Part shown: one piece after another, positions 57,870 to 64,000 of the stretch | Layout: each line of letters opens with the position of its first letter | Position numbering within the stretch: the first letter of the stretch is position 1 | DNA from: Limiplasma sp031549415 | Lineage (GTDB): Bacteria > Bacillota > Clostridia > Christensenellales > Aristaeellaceae | Assembly (NCBI GenBank): GCA_031549415.1 | Contig: JAVBPU010000022.1 | Coordinates: forward strand, 1-64,000 | Reading direction: 5' to 3' | DNA: 64,000 nucleotides | Program-made: the position numbers and the translations under genes | The notes under the pieces: model-generated | The model's database searches: none | Told to the model about the DNA's origin: nothing | What the model saw: the letters and a program-made list of their open reading frames with translations, nothing else

Positions 57870-59609
57870 ATGGCGCATCCCTACAAGGACTTTGAACCCC
57901 GCTGGTTCCAGGGAAAGTTTCCTAAGGATTCCTACCGCGCTGTTTTTAAGTGGGGGGAGCCGGAGCAAATCAAAATCCCCAGGGAATCGCTGTACAAGCT
58001 GTTGAAGGGGCGGTTCGGCCTGGCGGACGAAGCCTTCCAAAGCTACCGGGAGGACCTGGGCCTGGACCCGGTGTGTTTTGACCTGCCCATTCATCTGACC
58101 CAGGAGCAGTTGGAGAGGTTCCACCGCATTTTGGGCAAGGAGTTTGTGCGCACGGACGACTATGCCCGCTTTTCCGTGGCCTATGGCAAAACCATGTATG
58201 ACCTGCTGCGGGCCCGGAACAAAAGGGTGGAAAACGTGCCCGACGCGGTGCTTTACCCGGACAGCAAGGAGCAGATCGAGGCCATCGTGGCCTATTGCGC
58301 CCAGGAGAAGATTCCGGTGTATGTCTACGGCGGCGGATCCTCCGTGACCCGGGGAGTGGAGTGCGTGAAGGGCGGCGTCTCTTTAGACATGCGCCTGCGC
58401 TTTGGGAAAGTGATTTCCTTTAATGAAACGGACCAGACCATCACCGTGCAGGCGGGCATCAGCGGGCCCCGGCTGGAAGCGCTGCTCAACGATGCCGTGA
58501 AGGAGTTTGGGGCCAAGCGGGCCTATACCTGCGGGCATTTCCCCCAGAGCTTTGAATATTCCTCCGTGGGGGGCTGGGTGGTGACCCGGGGGGCGGGGCA
58601 GAACTCCACCTACTACGGCTGCATCCAGGACTTGGTGCTGGGCCAGGAATACGCCACGCCGGTGGGCCCCCTCCAAACGGACCACTACCCCCGCAAGGCC
58701 ACCGGGCCGGACATCGACGAAATTATGATGGGCAGCGAAGGGGCCTTTGGGGTGCTGACCCATGTGACCCTAAAGGTGTTCCGCCACATGCCAGAGACCA
58801 TCCGCCGCTTTTCCTATCTGTTCAAGAACTGGGAAACCGCCCAGGCCGCCGCCCGGGAGATGATGCAAAGCGAGGGCGGGCACCCTTCTGTGTTCCGGCT
58901 TTCGGATCCGGAGGAAACCGCCCTGATGCTGCATATGTACGGCGTGGTGGACAGCCCGCTGGCCAAGCTGTTTGCGGCCCGGGGCTTTGAAGAAAACCAG
59001 ATGTGCCTGTTCCTGGGCTTCACCAACGGAGAAAAGGGCTTTTCCCAAAACTGCGCCCGGGTGGTGAAGGCCGTGGCCAAGCGCTTTGGGGGCATGAGCC
59101 TGACGGGGATCGTGACCAAGGCCTGGGAAAAGGGACGGTTTTCCGACCCCTATCTACGGGACACCTTGCAGGACTTTGGCATTGTGATGGACACCATGGA
59201 GTGCAGCGTGAACTGGAGCAACATGGGCCGGGTGCACCGGGAGGTGCGGGAATATTGCCACAGCCGCCCCAACACCATTTGCATGACCCACATGAGCCAT
59301 GTGTACCCCCAGGGGGCCAATTTGTACTGGATTTTCATTACCATGGAAAGCGACCCGGAGGCCTACAAGGCTTACCATGCGGGCATTTTGGACGCCATTC
59401 AAAAAAGCGGCGCCTCCATGAGCCACCATCACGGCATCGGCAAGATGTTCGCCCCCTGGCTGGAGGGCAGCCTGGGCCGCAATGAATTTGCCATTTTCAA
59501 GGCGCTGAAACGGCATTTTGACCCGGACAATATCATGAACCCCGGTGGTACCCTGGGCCTGGACCTGCCCGAAACCGAGAAGCGCTTTCTGCGGGAGGAC
59601 ATCCGGTAA
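57870..59609 (+). CDS. FAD-binding oxidase related to alkyl-DHAP synthase
   Basis: A 579-residue flavoprotein of the vanillyl-alcohol-oxidase/PCMH family. It has the FAD motif VYGGGSSVTRGVE near residue 151, TCGHFPQSFEYSSVGGWVVT and GQNSTYYG typical of alkyl-dihydroxyacetone-phosphate synthase (AGPS), and the C-terminal SHHHGIGKMFAPW with the catalytic His cluster and DPDNIMNPGG. Bacterial relatives oxidise hydroxy acids or are unassigned, so ether-lipid synthesis is only one option. GAGGAGG precedes the ATG. It lies two bases after the DUF1667 gene. Confidence 0.85.
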   Translation: MAHPYKDFEPRWFQGKFPKDSYRAVFKWGEPEQIKIPRESLYKLLKGRFGLADEAFQSYREDLGLDPVCFDLPIHLTQEQLERFHRILGKEFVRTDDYARFSVAYGKTMYDLLRARNKRVENVPDAVLYPDSKEQIEAIVAYCAQEKIPVYVYGGGSSVTRGVECVKGGVSLDMRLRFGKVISFNETDQTITVQAGISGPRLEALLNDAVKEFGAKRAYTCGHFPQSFEYSSVGGWVVTRGAGQNSTYYGCIQDLVLGQEYATPVGPLQTDHYPRKATGPDIDEIMMGSEGAFGVLTHVTLKVFRHMPETIRRFSYLFKNWETAQAAAREMMQSEGGHPSVFRLSDPEETALMLHMYGVVDSPLAKLFAARGFEENQMCLFLGFTNGEKGFSQNCARVVKAVAKRFGGMSLTGIVTKAWEKGRFSDPYLRDTLQDFGIVMDTMECSVNWSNMGRVHREVREYCHSRPNTICMTHMSHVYPQGANLYWIFITMESDPEAYKAYHAGILDAIQKSGASMSHHHGIGKMFAPWLEGSLGRNEFAIFKALKRHFDPDNIMNPGGTLGLDLPETEKRFLREDIR

Positions 59610-59650
59610 GGGCACACGTCCGGGGTACCCGTGGCGCAGGGGGCGCGCAA

Positions 59651-60964
59651 ATGATTTTTGATGAAAAGGCGTTGAAGAATTGTATGGCTCCTAGCACAAA
59701 CGCTGCCTTGTATCCACGGGTCTATCTTTCCATCGACAACTGCTTTGCCTCCAAGCGGTGGACCGCCCCGGAGGACTGGATGCGCATCCTGGACCAGCTG
59801 GGGCTGCGCTATGTGGAAGCCAGCGCGGACAACGAGTGCGACCCCCTGTATTCCACAAAGGACTTTCTGCTGGATTGGGCCCGGCAGGTGCGCTCCGCTT
59901 CCGCCAAGTATGGCGTGACGGTCAGCCAGTTCTATTCGGGCCATGGCACCTATTCCACCATCGGCCTCAGCCATACGGACGAGCGGGTGCGCCGCCACAT
60001 GCTGGAAAACTGGATGAAGCCCATGTGCCAAATGGCGGGCTCCTTTGGGGCGTACCTGGGCTTCTTCTGCCATGCCCTGCCGGAGGCTGTTTTGCAGGAT
60101 CCCCAGCAGTACGAAGCCGCTCTTGCCACCCTGTATGAAAACCTGTCAGCTATTGCCCAGATGGCGAAGCAAAGCGGCTGCGCCGGGGCCGCTGTGGAAA
60201 CCATGTACTCCCCCCACCAGCCTCCCTGGACCCTGGAAAGCGCCGAGAAATTGCTGCGGCAGGTAAACGCTCTTTCCGAAACGCCCTTCTACCTGTCCGT
60301 GGACGTGGGGCACCAGTCCGGCCAGCAGCGGTTTTTGCGGCCAGACAGGGGAATGATCGCAAAATGCTTGCTGGGCGAAGCCTCCCCGCAGGAGCGGCAA
60401 GCCCTGTGGCTGGGGCCGGAGGGGGCAAGGCAGCGGTATCAGGAAGCAGAAAACAACATGCGAAGCGCGTGCGCCATAGGCGTTATAGGCGGGGAAGCCG
60501 GAGAGAAGAAAGCCGGGGACAAGAAGGCGCGGGGCAGGGAAACCCTGGCCGCAAGCCAGGCGGAGGCTGTGGAGGCTTCCTTCGGGGAATACCCCTATCT
60601 GTTTGCGTCTCCCCAGGACGGCTCCTATGAAAGCTGGCTGGAGGGCTTTGGCAAGTACTCCGCCATCATTCATTTGCAGCAGACGGACGGGGTTTCCTCC
60701 CCCCACTGGCCTTTTACGCCGGAACACAATGGGAAGGGCATCGTCACCGGGGAAAAGGTGCTGGCGGCCCTGCGGCGGTCCTATGAAGGCCAGGAGGCCC
60801 CGGGCATGCCGCCCCCTGTGCCGGATATTTACCTGACCCTGGAAGTGTTTTCCGGCACGGGCCAGCGGGCCCATGAGCTGCTGCCTTGGCTTCAGCAGAG
60901 CGTAGCCTATTGGCGGCGGTTCATCCCGCAGGATGGGATGCCCCTTGACCAGCTGACGGAGTAG
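59651..60964 (+). CDS. TIM-barrel sugar-phosphate isomerase/epimerase-like protein
   Basis: A 437-residue protein of the xylose-isomerase-like barrel superfamily. LGLRYVEASADNE, GVTVSQFYSGHGTYSTIGLSH (split as GVTVSQFYSG / HGTYSTIGLSH), AAVETMYSPHQ, SVDVGHQSG and IIHLQQTDG supply Glu, Asp, His residues that would bind a metal. A Lys/Ala/Glu-rich insert of about 35 residues (near 276-311) interrupts the barrel. Similar barrels act in erythritol and other polyol pathways. An AGGGGGCG site precedes the ATG weakly. It fits an isomerisation step after oxidation, but the substrate is unknown. Confidence 0.75.
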   Translation: MIFDEKALKNCMAPSTNAALYPRVYLSIDNCFASKRWTAPEDWMRILDQLGLRYVEASADNECDPLYSTKDFLLDWARQVRSASAKYGVTVSQFYSGHGTYSTIGLSHTDERVRRHMLENWMKPMCQMAGSFGAYLGFFCHALPEAVLQDPQQYEAALATLYENLSAIAQMAKQSGCAGAAVETMYSPHQPPWTLESAEKLLRQVNALSETPFYLSVDVGHQSGQQRFLRPDRGMIAKCLLGEASPQERQALWLGPEGARQRYQEAENNMRSACAIGVIGGEAGEKKAGDKKARGRETLAASQAEAVEASFGEYPYLFASPQDGSYESWLEGFGKYSAIIHLQQTDGVSSPHWPFTPEHNGKGIVTGEKVLAALRRSYEGQEAPGMPPPVPDIYLTLEVFSGTGQRAHELLPWLQQSVAYWRRFIPQDGMPLDQLTE

Positions 60965-61026
60965 GGCGCGGCATCCATAGCAGGCCTGCGGTGCGGCCCA
61001 AGAAAGAGTGGGAAGGAGAACAGAAC

Positions 61027-62241
61027 ATGGCAAGCGTTGTGGTGGTGGGCGCGGGCTGCATTGGCCGGGGGTTCCTGGGCCAGGTGTTGCACGATTCCGG
61101 ATATGAGGTGGTGTTCATTGATATTGACTTGCCCCTGGTGGAGGCCCTCAACCAACGGCAGGCCTACACCCTTCGGCTGGTGGACCAGCAGAGCGACGAA
61201 ACCCGCGTGATCGACCGGGTGCGGGCGGTAAGCGGGTACGACCTGCCGGAAGTGGCCCAGGCCATCGCCCAGTGCCGGTTCATGACCGTTTCTGTGGGAA
61301 AGGCCAAGCTGTGTGAGGTGGCCCCCTACGTGCTGGCAGGCATGAAGGAGCGGATGAAAAGGCCGGAGGCAGGCCCGCTGAACATTCTGCTGTGCGAAAA
61401 CCTGCTCCATGCCGCTGATTTTTTCAAAAATGTATTGGAACCGCTGTTTTTGCCGGAGGACGAGAAGCTGCTGGCCCAGGTGGGGCTGGTGGAAACCACC
61501 ATGTGCCGCACGGTGCCCCGGCCCACGGCGGCCATGCGGGCGGAGGACCCCAGCGCCATTGTGGCGGAACCCTATTGCTCCTTGCCGGTGAACACTAAGG
61601 CCTTTCTGGGGGAGGTCCCCGCCATCCGGTATCTGGACGCCCAGCCGCCCTTTGCCTTCCATGAGGAGAAGAAGCTGTTTGTGCAGAACATGGGCCATGC
61701 GGTATGCGCCTATCTGGGGGCGCTGCGGGGCCATGGCTTTCTTTGGCAGGCAGCCCAGGACCCAGTGGTGGCCCAGGTGGCCCTGGGGGCTATGTTTTCT
61801 TCCTGTGACGCCATCGCCAAGGCCTACCGGCGGGACCGGGAGGAACTGCACGCCTTTGCCCGCCAGCTGATGCGGCGCTTTGGCAGCCCCCTGCTGGCGG
61901 ACCCCATCCCCCGGGTGGGGCAGGACCCCCTGCGCAAGCTGGCCGCCACAGACCGCATGGTGGGCGCGGTCAACCGCTGCAAGCAGGAAGGCGTGGACTA
62001 TGAACAGATACTGAAAGGCATTGCGGCAGGCATGCTGTTTCGCCATCTCCCGGACTCCAGCGTGGAAAAAATGGCGGAGCAGATCGGACGGCAAGGCCCC
62101 GCCGGGTTTGCCGGGGAGTATTGTGGCCTGGACAGCCAGGAGGCGGAGCGGGTGGCCCGCTATTATGGGCAGCCGCAGCTGCTGTTTGAAGGGCCAGAGG
62201 GGATAGAGGGGGCAGAAGGCGCAGAAGGATCGAAAGGATAA
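61027..62241 (+). CDS. Mannitol-1-phosphate dehydrogenase-like protein (MtlD family)
   Basis: A 404-residue long-chain dehydrogenase with an N-terminal Rossmann site VVVGAGCIGRGFLGQ and the family segments ENLLHAADFF, VETTMCRTVPRP, and KKLFVQNMGHAVCAYLG, which includes the catalytic Lys/Asn region. It would interconvert a polyol phosphate and a keto-sugar phosphate with NAD. The C-terminus is a low-complexity Glu/Gly tail (EGPEGIEGAEGAEGSKG). GGGAAGGAG precedes the ATG. It is the last gene of the operon and its 3' end overlaps the convergent esterase gene by 79 bases. Confidence 0.82.
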   Translation: MASVVVVGAGCIGRGFLGQVLHDSGYEVVFIDIDLPLVEALNQRQAYTLRLVDQQSDETRVIDRVRAVSGYDLPEVAQAIAQCRFMTVSVGKAKLCEVAPYVLAGMKERMKRPEAGPLNILLCENLLHAADFFKNVLEPLFLPEDEKLLAQVGLVETTMCRTVPRPTAAMRAEDPSAIVAEPYCSLPVNTKAFLGEVPAIRYLDAQPPFAFHEEKKLFVQNMGHAVCAYLGALRGHGFLWQAAQDPVVAQVALGAMFSSCDAIAKAYRRDREELHAFARQLMRRFGSPLLADPIPRVGQDPLRKLAATDRMVGAVNRCKQEGVDYEQILKGIAAGMLFRHLPDSSVEKMAEQIGRQGPAGFAGEYCGLDSQEAERVARYYGQPQLLFEGPEGIEGAEGAEGSKG

Positions 62242-63212
62242 AAATCCTTGGGCTGTTCCCGTTTGCAATGTTCCACCGCCCATAGAAACCTGGTGAGCAG
62301 CGCTTTGCGGGCCTGGCGGGCGACGGACGAGCCGGGAGCGATGATGTCAAAGCCGTGAAAGCAGCCTGCATAGACATCCGCCTGGGCCTCCACGCCTGCT
62401 GCTTGCAGGGCGGCCACAAAGCGCAGGGTTTCATCGTAAAAGGGCTCGATATCGCCCACATAGGTATAGGTGGGGGGCAGCCCCGCAAGGCTTTCGGCCC
62501 GGGCCGGGGTGGCATAGGCGGGCACGTGGGCACTGCCAAACAAATCCCCCAAATACAGCCGCCACGCAATTTCATTCGCCCTGGAATCCCAGCCGGGGGT
62601 CCGGTTGTTTTGGGCGGAGGGCGTGTTCCTCCGGTCATCCAGCATGGGGTAGAGGGGCATTTGAAAGGCAATGCTTGGCTGGCCTTTGTCACGGGCCAGC
62701 AGGGAAACCGCCGCGGCCAGGCCGCCTCCGGCGCTTTCGCCGCCCAGGAACAGCTGGTCCGGGCGGATGCCCAGGGTATCCGCGTGCCGCGCCATCCATT
62801 CCAACGCGGCGTAGCCATCCTGCAAAGCCGCCGGATAGGGCGCGTCCAAGGACAGGGTATAGTCCGGGGCCACCACCACGCATTGGCCCGTTTGTGCAAA
62901 CAGCCGGATGAACCCCATAGATTGCTCCGGCGTTCCCATGGCATAGCCGCCCCCGTGGAGCCATAACAGGCCCACGGCATTTTCTTTACAATGCTTTGCC
63001 TTCACAACGCAAAGCCGCAGCTTTGGCTGGCTTGGTGTGGGGATGACCACCTGCTCATAGAGCAATCCCCTGGGCTTACGGCCCACAAAGAATTTTTGAA
63101 GGATCTTTTGCTTGTACGCAAAGGATTTTTTGCTTTTGAAGGTGGCAAATCCCCGGGCCATGAGGCCGGGAAGCCGCAACTGTGGGCGGATGGACCGCCA
63201 AGTGCTTTTCAT
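62163..63212 (-). CDS. Alpha/beta-hydrolase (hormone-sensitive-lipase type esterase)
   Basis: A 349-residue hydrolase. It has the oxyanion motif WLHGGGYAMG near residue 85, nucleophile Ser in LGGESAGGG near residue 160, Asp in YVGDIEPFYDE and His in CFHGFD. The likely substrate is a small ester or acetylated compound. ATG 63212 has AGGAGG five bases before it; further ATGs upstream lack a site. The last 25 residues (with the Ser/Ala/Pro run PSAPSAPSIPSGPSNS) are encoded opposite the MtlD-like tail. Confidence 0.88.
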   Translation of the reverse strand: MKSTWRSIRPQLRLPGLMARGFATFKSKKSFAYKQKILQKFFVGRKPRGLLYEQVVIPTPSQPKLRLCVVKAKHCKENAVGLLWLHGGGYAMGTPEQSMGFIRLFAQTGQCVVVAPDYTLSLDAPYPAALQDGYAALEWMARHADTLGIRPDQLFLGGESAGGGLAAAVSLLARDKGQPSIAFQMPLYPMLDDRRNTPSAQNNRTPGWDSRANEIAWRLYLGDLFGSAHVPAYATPARAESLAGLPPTYTYVGDIEPFYDETLRFVAALQAAGVEAQADVYAGCFHGFDIIAPGSSVARQARKALLTRFLWAVEHCKREQPKDFYPFDPSAPSAPSIPSGPSNSSCGCP

Positions 63213-63351
63213 GGGAACCTCCTGGGGGTTTTTCGGGACTTCCTGGGGAGGCGGCGCTTTTGAATCCTGCTGCACCATGCCTGTATTGTACAATGGATGG
63301 GAGGGGAAATCCACCGGGAACCGCAAAGGCAGGCAAAAAATCCGTCAAAAA

Positions 63352-63380
63352 TTGACGAAAGGGGTCCGTTTCGGTATAAT
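63352..63380 (+). promoter_or_regulatory. Promoter of yidC
   Basis: TTGACG (63352-63357) and perfect TATAAT (63375-63380) with 17-base spacing, 50 bases before the start codon. Confidence 0.8.
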
Positions 63381-63429
63381 ATCCACTTATAGGCTGTTGT
63401 GAAGCAGGCTGGGGAAGGGGTCAATCAGG

Positions 63430-64000
63430 ATGGAGCTGATCAATACCGTGGTGGGGGTCCCACTGGGAACTATCATGTATTTTTCCTATGAGCTGGTGCG
63501 CAACTATGGCTGGGCCATCCTCTTGTTTGCGCTGATCACCAAGCTTTTGATGTTTCCGCTGTCTTTGGTGTCTCAAAAAAATTCCATCAAAATGGTGAAA
63601 ATGCAGCCCTTGCTGGAGGACATCAAGCAAAGGAACGCCGGCAATCCCGGCCTGGTGTTAAGCGAGCAAAAGGCCCTGTACAAAAAGGAAAAGTACAGCT
63701 CCCTGGCGGGGGTGCTGCCGCTGCTGATCCAGGTTCCGCTGATTTTGGGCCTGATCAACGTGGTATATAATCCATTACAGCATTTGCTGCACATCCCCCC
63801 GGAGGTGATTGCGCAGCTGGCGCAGCAGGCGGGGCTCCCGGCGGGAGCCTCCGCGCAGATTGATATTTTGAAAGCCATGCAAACGGCCCCGGATGCCTTT
63901 GCGGGCATTTTGCAAAACGACGCCATCCTCCAGCAGATTCTCCATTTTAATTTCAGCTTTTTGGGGATGGACCTGTCCGTGGTGCCCACCGCCGCCTCGT
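63430..64000 (+). CDS. yidC: Membrane protein insertase YidC/Oxa1, 5' part
   Basis: Inserts membrane proteins with or without SecYEG. The frame runs open to the window end, giving about 190 residues of a longer protein. The N-terminus (MELINTVVGVPLG, YELVRNYGWAILLFALITK) and the Oxa1 core start (SIKMVKMQPLLEDIKQR, EKYSSLAGVLPLLIQVPLI) are typical of the Gram-positive form. A segment of about 60 residues after VVYNPLQHLL is an expanded loop. GGGGAAGGGG lies before the ATG and a strong promoter further upstream. Confidence 0.93.
   Translation, partial: MELINTVVGVPLGTIMYFSYELVRNYGWAILLFALITKLLMFPLSLVSQKNSIKMVKMQPLLEDIKQRNAGNPGLVLSEQKALYKKEKYSSLAGVLPLLIQVPLILGLINVVYNPLQHLLHIPPEVIAQLAQQAGLPAGASAQIDILKAMQTAPDAFAGILQNDAILQQILHFNFSFLGMDLSVVPTAAS

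Noticed and set aside
1..64000. tRNA, rRNA, CRISPR array, insertion sequence or prophage
   Set aside because: No CCA-ended cloverleaf, rRNA signature, regularly spaced repeat array, transposase or integrase was recognised. The dispersed cassettes are too few and too irregular for CRISPR.

Overview
The window is a GC-rich stretch of a Gram-positive-type anaerobe. AGGAGG-like ribosome binding sites, TTG/GTG starts, TTGACA/TATAAT promoters, a DUF951 protein, and a Complex-I-like group 4 [NiFe] hydrogenase with its full Hyp maturation set all point to the class Clostridia. The secreted substrate-binding proteins lack a clear lipobox. That habit, with the high GC, is compatible with gut or rumen lineages such as Christensenellales or Oscillospirales; this placement is inference. 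No rRNA, tRNA, CRISPR array, integrase, transposase or phage gene was seen.

Layout. 1-2.2 kb: wecB, a candidate structured RNA, a repeat cassette and a small CmpB-type membrane protein. 2.2-8.1 kb: a pyrimidine operon pyrC-K-D-F-E-B-I. 8.1-17.3 kb: a secreted beta-helix protein, a TraX-like protein, a two-component system, a 41-residue membrane peptide, DUF951, signal peptidase I, a VanY-like protein that has lost its zinc ligands, a frameshifted cupin, DUF6054 and inorganic pyrophosphatase. 17.6-33.4 kb: an eleven-subunit energy-converting [NiFe] hydrogenase plus maturation protease (minus strand), divergent from hypABFCDE (plus strand). 33.6-38.4 kb: a BMP-type (nucleoside-like) ABC importer. 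38.6-41.3 kb: a short UvrA paralogue and msrA. 41.6-49.8 kb (minus): chvE-mmsA-mmsB sugar importer, a LacI regulator, xylA and xylB. 50.3-62.2 kb (plus): an Afu/Fbp-type ABC importer followed by six redox or sugar-phosphate enzymes. 62.2-64 kb: an esterase and the 5' part of yidC.

How they work together. The hydrogenase would couple reduced ferredoxin to H2 and ion pumping, and the Hyp proteins build its NiFe site. The xyl block imports and isomerises xylose or a similar aldose to xylulose-5-phosphate, probably under the adjacent LacI protein: three near-identical lac-operator-like palindromes lie before chvE and xylA. The 50-62 kb operon is the most novel part. It has a transporter of the family that includes sugar-phosphate importers and several FAD/NAD oxidoreductases of glycerol-phosphate type, but no kinase. 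This suggests uptake and oxidation of an already phosphorylated polyol or related compound.

Non-coding structure is also notable. A hairpin-rich repeat cassette lies at the 3' end of three unrelated minus-strand genes, and in one case it supplies the C-terminus and stop codon. Hairpins follow each of the three substrate-binding-protein genes. Short low-complexity repeats sit inside or between several genes.
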